64,000 nt of DNA from Litoreibacter ascidiaceicola (GCF_900129235.1 NZ_FQUV01000004.1:310001-374000); one strand, 5' to 3'; counted from the first letter of the stretch, positions 50,050 through 59,903 are shown. The notes: generated from the letters alone by a model not told the origin. Numbers and translations are program-made.

Positions 50050-50813
50050 CCTCGCGCAAAACCGGAAACCGTGATGCCCGCCGCAGAGAGGCGTTTGCGA
50101 ATTGCACTGGCCATGGCAACCGCGCCGGCACTGTCGCCATGAACGCAGATGGACTGCGCGTTGAGGGCGATGGGATCGCAGTCAATGACAGGCATCAATC
50201 CTGTCTCGAGAAACGCAAGCAGACGCTCGGCCGCCTCATCCGGATCGTGGATCATCGCCCCGTCTTGCCCGCGCGGGACGAGCTGGCCGTTGGAAAGATA
50301 CCCGCGGTCGGCGAATATTTCTGAATAGACCTCCGTCTTCGCACTGCGCGCGGCTTGCTCTAGCTGCATGCCCGAAATCGCAAGGATGGAGAGGTGTGGA
50401 TCAATCTGAGCCACTGCGCTCACAATCGCATCTGCCACGCCGCGATCCGCCGCCGCAAGGTTGCCGAGCGCGCCATGAGGTTTCACATAGGTGACCTTGG
50501 TGCCTGCCATCTTGGCGAGCGCCTGCAATGCGCCGACCTGCGCCGCGACCATGCGACCGATCTCGACAGTGGGCATAGGGATGATCCGGCGCCCGAACCC
50601 TTCGCGATCATTGTAGCCGGGATGCGCGCCGACGGTGACGCCGTTGTCACGGGCGAGGCAAAGCGTTCCATACATTGTCTCGGGGTCGCTTGCGTGACCG
50701 CCACACGCGATATTGGCGCTGGATACGATTGACAGCATGGCGGCGTCGTCGCCCATGGTCCACGGGCCGAAACTCTCTCCAAGATCGGAGTTCAGGTCGA
50801 TGCTGCGGGACAT
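50046..50813 (-). CDS. pxpA: 5-oxoprolinase subunit A (LamB/YcsF family)
   Basis: A 255-residue LamB/YcsF protein. The N-terminal DLNSDLGESFGPWTMGDDAA is the diagnostic D-L-N-x-D-x-G-E motif; SSANIACGGHASDP, GAHPGYNDREGFGRR and YVKPHGALGNLA follow. It ends with ICVHGDSAGAVAMASAIRKR. It catalyses the ring-opening part of pyroglutamate hydrolysis with PxpBC. It is the first gene of the operon, 89 bases from the ROK regulator gene's end on the same strand. Confidence 0.94.
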   Translation of the reverse strand: MSRSIDLNSDLGESFGPWTMGDDAAMLSIVSSANIACGGHASDPETMYGTLCLARDNGVTVGAHPGYNDREGFGRRIIPMPTVEIGRMVAAQVGALQALAKMAGTKVTYVKPHGALGNLAAADRGVADAIVSAVAQIDPHLSILAISGMQLEQAARSAKTEVYSEIFADRGYLSNGQLVPRGQDGAMIHDPDEAAERLLAFLETGLMPVIDCDPIALNAQSICVHGDSAGAVAMASAIRKRLSAAGITVSGFARG

Positions 50814-50902
50814 GAGGCGCTCCTACCGTCGTCTGGATTTCTACGCAGGATAGACCGTTTAACGTGCGATGTAAGCGGCAACTGTTCAAAATTCGGGAGA
50901 AG

Positions 50903-52096
50903 TTATAGCGTCAGACCCGAGTTGGTGTTGAGAAGGTATTGCGAGAAAATAGGACTGCACGCGGCTCCAAGCTCGCGGGCCTGTCTGCCAATGGTTCCGG
51001 CTTCGACCTGCGGAGGAATCAGCCCACGCGTGTCTTGGTTCAACAAATAGCGTCGTGTGCGCGCGACAAGGGTCTCCTTGACGTCCGGTGGTAACCCCCC
51101 GTCGATCATAATCGCTTCAAAATCAATGACCGCGCATGTGGACAGGGCGGCCTTGGCAAGCTCTTGCGCCGTTTGCCGGATCCAGGGCTCGACATAACGG
51201 GCATAAGGCGACCAGTCGTCGCTATCCCAAAGCCCGCTGGGGTCCAGCCCCACTTCAGACAAGCGCGCTTCGAGCAGGTGGATCGAGGCGATGTCGATGA
51301 GTTGGCGACTTTCACCGTTCGGCCCGACACTGCGCAAAGACCCCAACGCACCTGCATTTCCTTGATGACCTTCGAAAACGGAGTGGTTCAAAACGATCCC
51401 GCCTCCGACGAACGCGGCGACGAAGAAGTAGGCGTAGTCGCGAAACTCTTTGCCCCGCCCGTAGACATGCTCCGCACGACAGGCGGCGGTCGCGTCGTTG
51501 ACTACATGCACGGGAAGATCACTGAACAAGGCGATTTCATCTTGAAAGCTCACCCCTTTCCACAGCGCAAATTCTTCCGCGGACGCGCCGACCATCTCGT
51601 GCCAGTTCCACAATTCGAAAGGGGCAGCGATCCCGATACCGCACAATCGTTGTTGAAGATCAGGGGTGAGAGTCGATGTCAGCTCGTCCAGTCCACTGCG
51701 GATAAACGCAAATATTTCTGCGGGCAGGGGATATGAAAAAGTCGTCGACACATCTGCGCGAATGACGCCGGTGAAGTCCATCAGAACGATTTTCGCGCTG
51801 CGCCGACCGATGTTCACACCAAGCGAGAACACCCCGTCAGGGGCCAGTGTCATCGGCACCGAGGGCTTGCCGACCTTACCGCGCACAGGTGCGCCACGGG
51901 CGAGCAATCCGTCCTTTTCCAGCTTTCGCAGAATGACCGAAACGGTTTGCGGCGATAGCCCCGCAATCCTTGCCAGATCGCTCCCGGGCATAGCTCCGCC
52001 ACGCTGCAACATTGACAGCAAAAGGCGTTCATTGTGGTTACGCAACCCGCTTTGGTTTGCGCCGCCACTGAGCGATCTGATTTTGGACCCGTCCAT
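50903..52096 (-). CDS. frcR: ROK-family transcriptional regulator (FrcR-like)
   Basis: A 397-residue ROK regulator. A winged helix at about residues 25-80 has GSDLARIAGLSPQTVSVILR. The sugar-kinase-like domain includes FSLGVNIGRRSAKIVLMDFT and HVVNDATAACRAEHVYGRG. The zinc/sugar C-x-C-G-x-x-G-C-x-E motif of ROK kinases is not intact (GNAGALGSL at that place), as expected for a regulator. It lies divergent to frcBCAK, the same position as frcR in Sinorhizobium, so it probably represses that operon in the absence of fructose. Confidence 0.82.
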   Translation of the reverse strand: MDGSKIRSLSGGANQSGLRNHNERLLLSMLQRGGAMPGSDLARIAGLSPQTVSVILRKLEKDGLLARGAPVRGKVGKPSVPMTLAPDGVFSLGVNIGRRSAKIVLMDFTGVIRADVSTTFSYPLPAEIFAFIRSGLDELTSTLTPDLQQRLCGIGIAAPFELWNWHEMVGASAEEFALWKGVSFQDEIALFSDLPVHVVNDATAACRAEHVYGRGKEFRDYAYFFVAAFVGGGIVLNHSVFEGHQGNAGALGSLRSVGPNGESRQLIDIASIHLLEARLSEVGLDPSGLWDSDDWSPYARYVEPWIRQTAQELAKAALSTCAVIDFEAIMIDGGLPPDVKETLVARTRRYLLNQDTRGLIPPQVEAGTIGRQARELGAACSPIFSQYLLNTNSGLTL

Positions 52097-52150
52097 TTAC
52101 GTGGGACCCTATACTTTACGATCTCAAGAGAAAACATCGCATGCTGAATT

Positions 52151-52167
52151 AATAAATCAAGTTTATT
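52151..52167. promoter_or_regulatory. AT-rich dyad, candidate operator of the ROK regulator
   Basis: AATAAA (52151-52156) and TTTATT (52162-52167) are spaced by 5 bases inside a strongly AT-rich stretch (about 52145-52175) in a GC-rich genome, in the 176-base divergent gap between the ROK regulator and frcB. ROK regulators such as NagC and Mlc bind A/T-rich dyads. No experimental support is available here. Confidence 0.45.
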
Positions 52168-52272
52168 TATTTATTGACCCAGGAATGCGAATCGCGTTTC
52201 TTAGCGTCAGTTCCGCCGGGAGGGCGGGGTTCTGATCCGTATGACGGACCACAACATGTCTGGGAGGACATC

Positions 52273-53292
52273 ATGAAAAAATTACTCGCTACGTCGGCTG
52301 TCGCGCTGACCACTTTGTCCGGTGCGGCATTTGCAGACGGCCACGCAGTCACTGCTTGCCTGATCACCAAAACCGACACCAACCCGTTCTTCGTCAAGAT
52401 GAAGGAAGGCGCTGAAGCCAAAGCGGCAGAGCTTGGCATGACGCTGAAATCCTTCGCAGGTAAGGTCGACGGCGACCACGAAACACAAGTTGCAGCAATC
52501 GAAACCTGCATCGCAGACGGCGCCAAAGGCATCCTGCTGACTGCCTCCGACACATCCTCCATCGTATCTTCGGTGAAGCAAGCCCGTGACGCAGGCCTCG
52601 TAGTTATTGCGCTGGACACACCGCTGTCCCCAATCGACGCGGCTGACGCAACTTTCGCAACTGACAACTTCCTTGCCGGTGAGCTCATTGGCAAATGGGC
52701 TGCTGCGACACTCGGTGACGACGCTGCAAACGCTAAAATTGCGATGCTTGATCTGGCCGTGTCGCAACCGACTGTCGGCGTTCTACGCGACCAAGGGTTT
52801 CTGAAGGGCTTCGGAATTGATCTGGGTGACCCGAACAAATGGGGCGACGAAACAGATCCCCGTATCGTTGGCAATGACATCACCGCAGGCAACGAAGAAG
52901 GTGGCCGCAAGGCTATGGAGAACCTTCTTGCCAAGGACTCTGGTATCAACGTGGTCTATACCATCAACGAACCTGCCGCTGCTGGCGCATACGAAGCCCT
53001 GAAAGCGTTCGGTCGTGAAAACGACGTGCTGATCGTATCCGTCGACGGCGGCTGTCCCGGCGTTGCCAACGTCAAGGACGGCGTAATTGGTGCGACCTCG
53101 CAGCAATACCCGATGCTGATGGCCTCCAAAGGCGTCGAGGCGATTGCCGCATGGGCCAAAGACGGCACCAAGCCAGCACTGACCCCAGGCAAGGACTTCT
53201 TCGACACTGGCGTTTCGCTGGTCACCGATAAACCAGCCGAAGGTGTCGAAAGCATTGACGTCGCCAAAGGCATGGAGCTTTGCTGGGGCTAA
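52273..53292 (+). CDS. frcB: Fructose-type ABC transporter, substrate-binding protein
   Basis: A 339-residue periplasmic sugar-binding protein of peripla_BP_4 type. A signal peptide covers residues 1-20 ([21 protein letters not shown], cleaved after AFA). [19 protein letters not shown] and [19 protein letters not shown] are typical of the ribose/fructose-binding fold, as is [12 protein letters not shown]. The set frcB-C-A-K with frcR matches the fructose/mannose/ribose transporter of Sinorhizobium meliloti. The ATG at 52273 follows GGGAGGAC; upstream codons are leader. A hairpin after the stop may keep the mRNA for this gene at higher level. Confidence 0.88.
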   Translation: MKKLLATSAVALTTLSGAAFADGHAVTACLITKTDTNPFFVKMKEGAEAKAAELGMTLKSFAGKVDGDHETQVAAIETCIADGAKGILLTASDTSSIVSSVKQARDAGLVVIALDTPLSPIDAADATFATDNFLAGELIGKWAAATLGDDAANAKIAMLDLAVSQPTVGVLRDQGFLKGFGIDLGDPNKWGDETDPRIVGNDITAGNEEGGRKAMENLLAKDSGINVVYTINEPAAAGAYEALKAFGRENDVLIVSVDGGCPGVANVKDGVIGATSQQYPMLMASKGVEAIAAWAKDGTKPALTPGKDFFDTGVSLVTDKPAEGVESIDVAKGMELCWG

Positions 53293-53315
53293 CACCCGCA
53301 CGACTATGAAAAAAC

Positions 53316-53339
53316 AAGGGGCGGTGCATTCCGCCCCTT
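53316..53339 (+). terminator. Hairpin between frcB and frcC
   Basis: AAGGGGCGG (53316-53324) pairs perfectly with CCGCCCCTT (53331-53339) around TGCATT. The following TTCGTCTTC is not a clean T-run, so partial termination or 3'-end protection of the frcB message is more likely than full stop. Such hairpins are common after binding-protein genes. Confidence 0.6.
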
Positions 53340-53360
53340 CGTCTTCAAAGGGAGGGAACG

Positions 53361-54401
53361 ATGTCCAGCGCAGACACAACGAATGATGGGGTCGCCAAGT
53401 TCGAGCAACCCAACAGGGGCTTTCTAGGCACCGTCCAACACCTGCTACACGTCAATCCGGCGCTTGTGCCGCTGATCGTCCTTGTGGCATCGATTGTGGT
53501 GTTCGGGCTTTTGCTCGGCTCCAAGTTCTTCTCGCCCTTTGCGCTCACACTGATCTTGCAGCAGGTGCAGATCGTCGGCATCGTCGCCGCAGCGCAGTCG
53601 CTGGTGATCCTGACCGCGGGCATCGACCTCAGCGTCGGGGCCATCGCGGTGATCTCCTCGGTGGTGATGGGGCAATTCACCTTCCGATACGGCCTTCCGG
53701 TCGAGGTCTCCATCGCGTGCGGCTTGCTCTTCGGCACCGCCATCGGCGCCTTGAACGGCTGGCTCATCGCAGCCATGAAGCTGCCGCCATTCATCGTGAC
53801 ATTGGGCATGTGGCAAATCGTGCTTGCCGCCAACTTCCTCTATTCCTCGAACGAGACGATCCGGTCTCAAGACATCGCAGAAAACGCCGCGATGCTGCAA
53901 TTCCTTGGTGCGAAGTTTAATATTGGCGGCGCGGTCTTTACCGTGGGCGTATTGTTCATGGTGCTGCTCGTTCTCGTGCTGGCCTACGTCTTGCGCCACA
54001 CCGCATGGGGTCGCCATGTCTACGCCGTGGGCGACGACGCCGAGGCGGCGGAACTGTCAGGCGTGAACGTCAAGGGGACCATCATTTCCGTCTACGCCGT
54101 CGCAGGTCTTATCTGCGCCTTTGCAGGCTGGGCCTTGATCGGGCGCATCGGGTCGGTGTCGCCAACCTCTGGCCAGCTTCTCAACATCGAATCGATCACC
54201 GCGGTGGTGATCGGGGGCATTTCGCTGTTCGGCGGGCGCGGCTCCATCCTCGGCACATTCTTCGGCGCGTTGATCGTGGGGGTCTTCACCCTCGGCCTGC
54301 GCCTCATGGGGGCCGACGCACAGTGGACCTATCTGCTGATCGGTGTGCTTATCATTGCGGCTGTGGCCGTGGACCAATGGATCAGAAAGGTGGCAGCGTA
54401 A
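53361..54401 (+). CDS. frcC: Fructose-type ABC transporter, permease
   Basis: A 346-residue permease of the RbsC/AraH family with about ten helices. Typical segments are QSLVILTAGIDLSVGAIAVI (T-x-GIDLSVG), LPPFIVTLGMW, RHVYAVGDDAEAAELSGVNV (the loop that contacts the ATPase) and VIGGISLFGGRGSILGTFFG. It forms the membrane channel with FrcA. GGGAGGGAACG precedes the ATG. The stop overlaps the frcA start by one base (TAATG). Confidence 0.9.
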   Translation: MSSADTTNDGVAKFEQPNRGFLGTVQHLLHVNPALVPLIVLVASIVVFGLLLGSKFFSPFALTLILQQVQIVGIVAAAQSLVILTAGIDLSVGAIAVISSVVMGQFTFRYGLPVEVSIACGLLFGTAIGALNGWLIAAMKLPPFIVTLGMWQIVLAANFLYSSNETIRSQDIAENAAMLQFLGAKFNIGGAVFTVGVLFMVLLVLVLAYVLRHTAWGRHVYAVGDDAEAAELSGVNVKGTIISVYAVAGLICAFAGWALIGRIGSVSPTSGQLLNIESITAVVIGGISLFGGRGSILGTFFGALIVGVFTLGLRLMGADAQWTYLLIGVLIIAAVAVDQWIRKVAA

Positions 54402-55177
54402 TGGAACCCATTCTCAAAGGACGCGGGCTAGTCAAACGCTACGGCAAAGTCACCGCACTGGACCACTGCGACTTCGACCTGATGCCGGGTGAAATTCTGG
54501 CGGTGATTGGCGATAACGGGGCGGGGAAATCCTCTCTGATCAAGGCGGTCTCAGGCGCGGTCATTCCGGACGAGGGGGAGGTTTTCTTGGAAGGCAAGAA
54601 AATCCACTTCACCTCGCCCATCCAAGCCCGCGAGGCGGGTATCGAAACCGTCTACCAAACTCTGGCCATGTCACCTGCCTTGTCGATTGCCGACAATATG
54701 TTCATGGGCCGCGAGTTGCGTAAACCCGGCTTCATGGGAAAATGGCTGCGCCAGCTTGACCGCGCGGAAATGGAACGTCTGGCGCGTGACAAGTTGACCG
54801 AGCTGGGGCTGATGACCATCCAGAACATCAACCAAGCGGTCGAAACCCTGTCAGGTGGCCAGCGTCAAGGTGTCGCCGTGGCCCGCGCTGCGGCGTTCGG
54901 CTCGAAGGTGATCATTCTGGATGAGCCGACCGCAGCCCTAGGGGTCAAGGAAAGCCGCAAGGTGCTGGAACTGATACAGGACGTGAAGTCGCGTGGCATC
55001 CCGATCATTCTGATCAGCCACAACATGCCGCACGTCTTCGAGGTGGCCGACCGCATCCATGTTCACCGTCTGGGCAAGCGCCTTTGCGTGATCAACCCGA
55101 AGGACTACACAATGTCCGATGCGGTGGCGTTCATGACTGGCGCGAAGGAGGCTCCTGCACAAACGGAGGCCGCGTGA
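54401..55177 (+). CDS. frcA: Fructose-type ABC transporter, ATPase
   Basis: A 258-residue single-domain sugar ABC ATPase. Walker A GDNGAGKSS is at residues 37-45, then the Q-loop region TVYQTLAM, signature LSGGQRQGVAVARAAAFGSK, Walker B VIILDEPTAALG and the H-loop ISHNMPHV. RbsA/XylG-type ATPases have two domains; FrcA has one, which fits this length. It starts with a one-base overlap on frcC and its stop overlaps the frcK start. Confidence 0.9.
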   Translation: MEPILKGRGLVKRYGKVTALDHCDFDLMPGEILAVIGDNGAGKSSLIKAVSGAVIPDEGEVFLEGKKIHFTSPIQAREAGIETVYQTLAMSPALSIADNMFMGRELRKPGFMGKWLRQLDRAEMERLARDKLTELGLMTIQNINQAVETLSGGQRQGVAVARAAAFGSKVIILDEPTAALGVKESRKVLELIQDVKSRGIPIILISHNMPHVFEVADRIHVHRLGKRLCVINPKDYTMSDAVAFMTGAKEAPAQTEAA

Positions 55178-55788
55178 CACAACCGGTCCCGCCGGAAATT
55201 CTGGCGCTGATTAACGGCCTGTCCACAACATCGGGCCGCCGCCTGATTGCGGTTGCTGGCCCTCCTGCCAGTGGCAAGTCGACACTGGCCGAGCAACTGG
55301 CGGACATCCTGCCAGACGCCGCAGTGGTGCCAATGGACGGCTTTCATCTCGACAATGAAGTTCTGTCCGAGCGTGGCCTTCTGGGTCGCAAAGGTGCGCC
55401 ACAAACATTCGACGCGTTGGGTTTTTTGGACCTCGTCAAAGCGCTGCGCGCGCCTGTCACGCTGTCCTACCCGACCTTCGACCGTCTCCGCGATTGTGTG
55501 GTACCAGATGGCGGCGAGGTAAAAGCCGACTGCAAAACGGTGATCGTGGAGGGCAATTATCTGCTGTTGGACAGCGCCCCGTGGGACCAACTACACAAGC
55601 TCTGGGACGCCAGCATTTTCCTTGATGTGTCGCCCGACGTGCTGCGCGACCGCCTGCTGCAACGCTGGCGCGACCACGGATACTCCGAGGCGCAAGCCTT
55701 AACGAAAGCTGAATCGAACGACCTGCCCAACGCGCAGGTAGTGATGCAAAGCGCGGTCAACGCCACGTATATCGTTAACGATGCCTAA
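55174..55788 (+). CDS. frcK: FrcK-like P-loop kinase
   Basis: A 204-residue P-loop kinase of the uridine kinase/pantothenate kinase-like group. Walker A GPPASGKST is at residues 29-37; VPMDGFHLDNEVL and VIVEGNYLLLDSAPW are the usual substrate regions. The role of FrcK in fructose use is not settled; a sugar or nucleoside-like acceptor is possible. The GTG at 55174 overlaps the frcA stop (GTGA). It ends the operon and overlaps the M14 gene tail to tail by 4 bases. Confidence 0.87.
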   Translation: MTQPVPPEILALINGLSTTSGRRLIAVAGPPASGKSTLAEQLADILPDAAVVPMDGFHLDNEVLSERGLLGRKGAPQTFDALGFLDLVKALRAPVTLSYPTFDRLRDCVVPDGGEVKADCKTVIVEGNYLLLDSAPWDQLHKLWDASIFLDVSPDVLRDRLLQRWRDHGYSEAQALTKAESNDLPNAQVVMQSAVNATYIVNDA

Positions 55789-56828
55789 ATAATCTCGTCT
55801 TCATCGAACAGCGGATCTTCTTCCAATTGCACGGACAAGTCCTCCACCGCTGTTTCCGCGCGGGCATTGGAGACGACCTCCGCGATGTGATAAATCGCGT
55901 CGCCCTCATTCACGATAGGCATCACCGCGCGGCCGATGATGATCCCATCGAAGGACGCGAACAACTCCACTTCGTTCTCGCCGAACGGGTCGGAGACAGC
56001 CGCGAGCAACTCACCATCCTCGACCACATCGCCTTCGCTTTTGAACGCGCGTAGAAGCCCACCTGCGGGCGCACGGACCCATTTCGACGACTTGCACAAG
56101 ATTGAGGCGGCCTTGGCCGGCGTCACCGCCTTACGCGGCAACATCTCGCGCGTCGCCATCACCCGCAGAATGCCCGCGACACCGGCCCGCACATACATCT
56201 CGTCAAAGCGCAAACCTTCGCCGGCTTCATAGAGCAGCACGTCAATCCCGCGATCCCGAGCGGCGGCGCGGAGCGACCCGTCGCGCAGCGCGGAGGTCAG
56301 GATAACAGGCGCTCCGAAAGCGTGGGCGAGTTCCATTTTCTTGCGGGACGTACCGGAGACCCTGATTTGGGGCAGGTTGGTGCGGTGAATGGCGGCTGAG
56401 TGCAGGTCGACGCCAAAACTGCACCGCTCGACAACGTGACTCATGAAGTCATGCGCAAGGCGCGACGCCAAGGACCCGGTGGGCGTGCCGGGGAAACAGC
56501 GGTTCAAATCGCGCCGATCCGGAAGATACCGCGAATGGTTATGGAAGCCGAAAGCGTTTACAATCGGAACCACCAGCAAGGTTCCCCGCAGGGAACCCAG
56601 TGATTTGGTGCGCAGAAGACGGCGCAAGATTTCGACACCAATCACCTCGTCGCCATGAATACCCGCCGACACAAACATCGTCGGTCCCGGCCTTTTACCG
56701 TGGATCACGTGCACGGACATCGTGACGGGCGTGTGATCCGACAAGGTCGATATCGGCAGGTTCACCGTCTTGCGGGTTCCAGCGTCGATAGCTACGCCTC
56801 CGATTTCAAAGGAGTCTCTTTTTGTCAT
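55785..56828 (-). CDS. Succinylglutamate desuccinylase/aspartoacylase-like (M14) protein
   Basis: A 347-residue zinc-dependent deacylase-like protein. SAGIHGDEVIG (H58, E61) and DLHSAAIHR (H143) give the metal ligands; DRRDLNRCFPG carries the substrate-binding D-L-N-R. The C-terminal part is a beta domain that includes VRAPAGGLLRAFKSEGDVVE, like a biotinyl/lipoyl-type fold found in this AstE/AspA subgroup. It should cleave an amide or ester bond of an N-acyl substrate. Its ATG overlaps the stop of the acyl-CoA ligase gene (ATGA), so the two are coupled. The substrate is unknown. Confidence 0.83.
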   Translation of the reverse strand: MTKRDSFEIGGVAIDAGTRKTVNLPISTLSDHTPVTMSVHVIHGKRPGPTMFVSAGIHGDEVIGVEILRRLLRTKSLGSLRGTLLVVPIVNAFGFHNHSRYLPDRRDLNRCFPGTPTGSLASRLAHDFMSHVVERCSFGVDLHSAAIHRTNLPQIRVSGTSRKKMELAHAFGAPVILTSALRDGSLRAAARDRGIDVLLYEAGEGLRFDEMYVRAGVAGILRVMATREMLPRKAVTPAKAASILCKSSKWVRAPAGGLLRAFKSEGDVVEDGELLAAVSDPFGENEVELFASFDGIIIGRAVMPIVNEGDAIYHIAEVVSNARAETAVEDLSVQLEEDPLFDEDEII

Positions 56829-58468
56829 GGGGCAGGAGCCTTGGCGAGGTCTGCCACCATGGCATCCCGCATGATGAATTTTTGGGGTTTACCGGTGACG
56901 GTCATTGGAAGCTCGTCCTTGAAACGAATATGGGTCGGCAACTTGTAGTGGGCAATCTGGCCTTTGCAAAAGGTGCGAATGTCGTCGTGTGTCGTTTGGG
57001 CACCGTCACGCAACACAAGCCACGCGCAGACCACCTCGCCATAGGTGTCATCGGGGATGCCGAACACCTGCACTTGCGACACATCGGGGTGGGTGAACAG
57101 GAACTCCTCGATTTCGCGCGGATAGATGTTTTCACCACCGCGGCAGATCATGTCTTTGACCCGTCCGGTGATCATCACGTAGCCATCTCCATCCATCGTC
57201 GCCAGATCGCCCGTATGCATCCATCCGTCGCGAATGGCGCTGGAGGTCTGGGCGTCTTCCCCCCAATACCCCTGCATCACCGAATACCCGCGTGTCAGCA
57301 ACTCGCCCTGCGTGCCGACATTCACCGTTTCACCGTCCTCGCCCACGATCTTTACCTCCACATGGGGATGGATACGCCCCACGGTGCCGACGCGCTTGTC
57401 CAGTGGATCATCGAGGCCGGACTGGAACGATACGGGCGAGGTCTCCGTCATCCCGTAAGCGATGGTCACACCGGTCATGTGCATATCACGTTGCACCTTT
57501 TTCATAATCTCGCGCGGACAGGGCGCGCCTGCCATTATCCCCGTCCGCAGGTGGCTCAGGTCAAACGTGTCAAATTCCGGCAAAGCCATCTCGTTGACGA
57601 ACATGGTGGGTACGCCAAAAAGTGCTGTGCACTTCTCGTCATGCACGGCTTGCAATGTATCGCGCGGCTCGAAGCCCTCACCGGGGATTACCATGGTTGC
57701 CCCATGGGCCACACAGCCAAGCGTGCCCATCACCATGCCGAAGCAATGGTAGAACGGTACCGGAATGCACAGCCGGTCAGCCTCGCTGAAGGCCATTGTT
57801 GCGGTGGTGAAATAGGCGTTGTTTACGATATTGTGGTGCGTCAGGCAGGTCCCCTTCGGGTGTCCTGTCGTGCCTGAGGTGTACTGAATATTAATCGTGT
57901 CATGGGGTGCGAGCGTTGCCAAAATCGCGTCGAGCCGGTCGGTATCATCGGACAAGATATCATCAAACGCCAGAAACCCGTCCGGCGCGTCCCCCATGGC
58001 AATGAGGTGCCGCAGAGTGTCCGGCTTGGGATCGACCGCGCGGATCATTGCTATGTAGTCGGACGATTTGAAATTCTGGGCGGTTACAAGAGCCGAGCAG
58101 CCGACCTTGTCCAACGCATAAGACAGCTCTGACTGGCGGTAGGCCGGATTGATGCATACCAGAATGGCCCCGATGCGCGCGGTGGCGAACTGGGTCAGCA
58201 ACCACTCGACTCGGTTCGGCGACCAGATGCCGACGCGGTCACCCTTGCCAAGGCCAAGATCAAGGAAACCCGCCGCTAGACGGTCCACCTGGTGGGCAAA
58301 CTCCGCATAGGTCCAGCGGATGTTTTGCTTGGGGAAGATACAGGCTTCGTGGTTGGGTAACCGTTTAGCGGTGCGGGCAAGCAGGGCCGGAATAGTCAGC
58401 TCCAGCAGCGGCGTATCGGTCACGCCGGAAACATGCGAAAGCCCGCCGATAGGGCGCCTGTTGCTCAT
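56825..58468 (-). CDS. AMP-dependent acyl-CoA ligase (fatty-acyl-CoA synthase type)
   Basis: A 547-residue ANL-superfamily ligase. TSGTTGHPKGTCLTHHN is the P-loop region; then YGMTETSPVSF, HTGDLATMDGDGYVMITGRV, GGENIYPREIEEFL and the C-terminal MTVTGKPQKFIM with the catalytic Lys. It resembles medium/long-chain acyl-CoA synthases (FadD-like, about 540-560 residues). GGGAGGATAA precedes the ATG at 58468. It is first in a two-gene unit with the M14 deacylase-like gene. The acid is not identified. Confidence 0.9.
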   Translation of the reverse strand: MSNRRPIGGLSHVSGVTDTPLLELTIPALLARTAKRLPNHEACIFPKQNIRWTYAEFAHQVDRLAAGFLDLGLGKGDRVGIWSPNRVEWLLTQFATARIGAILVCINPAYRQSELSYALDKVGCSALVTAQNFKSSDYIAMIRAVDPKPDTLRHLIAMGDAPDGFLAFDDILSDDTDRLDAILATLAPHDTINIQYTSGTTGHPKGTCLTHHNIVNNAYFTTATMAFSEADRLCIPVPFYHCFGMVMGTLGCVAHGATMVIPGEGFEPRDTLQAVHDEKCTALFGVPTMFVNEMALPEFDTFDLSHLRTGIMAGAPCPREIMKKVQRDMHMTGVTIAYGMTETSPVSFQSGLDDPLDKRVGTVGRIHPHVEVKIVGEDGETVNVGTQGELLTRGYSVMQGYWGEDAQTSSAIRDGWMHTGDLATMDGDGYVMITGRVKDMICRGGENIYPREIEEFLFTHPDVSQVQVFGIPDDTYGEVVCAWLVLRDGAQTTHDDIRTFCKGQIAHYKLPTHIRFKDELPMTVTGKPQKFIMRDAMVADLAKAPAP

Positions 58469-58527
58469 GGTTTTATCCTCCCTGATTGGGAGGAACCTAC
58501 GCGCAAGATCGTGCGCCGCCAATGGGC

Positions 58528-58971
58528 CTATTGCGCGTCATCCAGCCAGATCGTGACAGGACCGTCATTTACCAAGCTAACCGCCATGTCCGCACCGAAT
58601 TCACCAGTTTCCACCGCGACACCGCAGGCGGCTAAATCTGTTGCAAACTTTTCGTAGAGCACGCGCCCTTCGTCGGGACGGGCGGCTGTTGAGAAGCCCG
58701 GACGGTTGCCACTACGCGTGTCCGCTGCCAGTGTGAACTGGCTGACGACAAGCGCAGTGCCTCCGATATCCACCAAGGATCGGTTCATCTTGCCGGCATC
58801 ATCCTTGAAGATGCGCAGCTTGGATATTTTGGAGGCCAGCTGTGCGGTCTGATCCGGCGCGTCGCCTGCCATTGCACAGACCAAAATCAACAGACCAGCC
58901 CCACATGCCCCGACCTGTTCGTCGTTTACTGAAACTGATGCGTGCGAGACCCGTTGGACAAGCGCCCTCAC
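58528..58971 (-). CDS. dtd: D-aminoacyl-tRNA deacylase
   Basis: A 147-residue DTD of standard length. [20 protein letters not shown] and the C-terminal [11 protein letters not shown] carry the conserved S-Q-F-T-L and N-x-G-P-V-T motifs of the chirality-checking site. It removes D-amino acids from tRNA. The start is GTG at 58971, overlapping the stop of the PfkB kinase gene (GTGA). Confidence 0.95.
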   Translation of the reverse strand: MRALVQRVSHASVSVNDEQVGACGAGLLILVCAMAGDAPDQTAQLASKISKLRIFKDDAGKMNRSLVDIGGTALVVSQFTLAADTRSGNRPGFSTAARPDEGRVLYEKFATDLAACGVAVETGEFGADMAVSLVNDGPVTIWLDDAQ

Positions 58972-59888
58972 AACTCATGCGCCCAAGGCGGGTTTGCGCC
59001 CGCGCGTGATACAGTAATGGCGGCAGTTTTGCTGCCCATGGCCAGTGCCGTGCGAAGCGTGTCCGCAGGCAAGGCAGCGAGCGTTGCTTTATCCAACGCG
59101 CCCTCTTGCTGTAGCCCCGCCAGAAAGCCCGCGTTGAAAGTATCGCCTGCGCCAACTGTGTCGACGACGTCGACTTTATGTGCGGGAACAGTGACGCGGT
59201 GCTCAGCGGTGTAGCCAATTGAGCCTTCGGATCCTTGGGTGATCAAAACCACCTTGGTGCCGCGTGCGATTAGATCGCCAGCTAGAGTGTCCAGATCACC
59301 TTTGCCTTCCAGCCAGTGCAAATCCTCGTCGCTTAACTTAACGACATCCGACATTGCCATCATCGATTTGATGCGCGTCACATAGGAGTCTCGGTCGGTA
59401 ATGAAGGACGGGCGAATATTCGGGTCGATCATGGTCACACGGGACGTAGCTTCGCGGGCCATCAGTGCCTCGTAAGCAGAACCGCACGGCTCCCCGACCA
59501 ATGAGATGCCACCGAAAAACAGGGCCGAGACGTCAGCGGGCAGGACTGGCAAATCAGCCTCGGTCATCACCCGCAAGGCACTGTTCTCGTCGTAAAAGGT
59601 ATAGGTGGCGTGGCCATCAGATAGACGCACGAAGGCCAATGTTGTTGGTCGCGCGGATCGAAACGCCAGATCGGACGACACGCCGGCCTCACTTAACTTG
59701 GTTTCCAGCATCTCGCCAAACAAGTCGGTAGACAGACCACAAAAGAACCCAGGGGCAGCGCCCAGACGTCCCAAAGCGATGGAGGTGTTGAAGACCGCAC
59801 CGCCCGCATAGGGGGCGAAAGCCAACTCTCCCTCTTGCGAGACGCGGGGCAACATGTCGATAAGGGCTTCGCCGCAGCACAGGATCAT
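58968..59888 (-). CDS. PfkB-family carbohydrate kinase (fructokinase-like)
   Basis: A 306-residue sugar kinase. [20 protein letters not shown] near residue 30 is the PfkB signature 1 area, and [19 protein letters not shown] is signature 2 with the catalytic Asp. Length and motifs fit fructokinase (ScrK/FrcK-like sugar kinases of the ribokinase superfamily). Nearby frcBCAK makes fructose to fructose-6-phosphate plausible, though it lies on the other strand. The ATG at 59888 has GAGGTGG at good distance; a GTG three codons upstream is less favoured. It overlaps dtd by 4 bases. Confidence 0.85.
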   Translation of the reverse strand: MILCCGEALIDMLPRVSQEGELAFAPYAGGAVFNTSIALGRLGAAPGFFCGLSTDLFGEMLETKLSEAGVSSDLAFRSARPTTLAFVRLSDGHATYTFYDENSALRVMTEADLPVLPADVSALFFGGISLVGEPCGSAYEALMAREATSRVTMIDPNIRPSFITDRDSYVTRIKSMMAMSDVVKLSDEDLHWLEGKGDLDTLAGDLIARGTKVVLITQGSEGSIGYTAEHRVTVPAHKVDVVDTVGAGDTFNAGFLAGLQQEGALDKATLAALPADTLRTALAMGSKTAAITVSRAGANPPWAHEL

Positions 59889-59903
59889 AATTGCCACCTC
59901 AGG

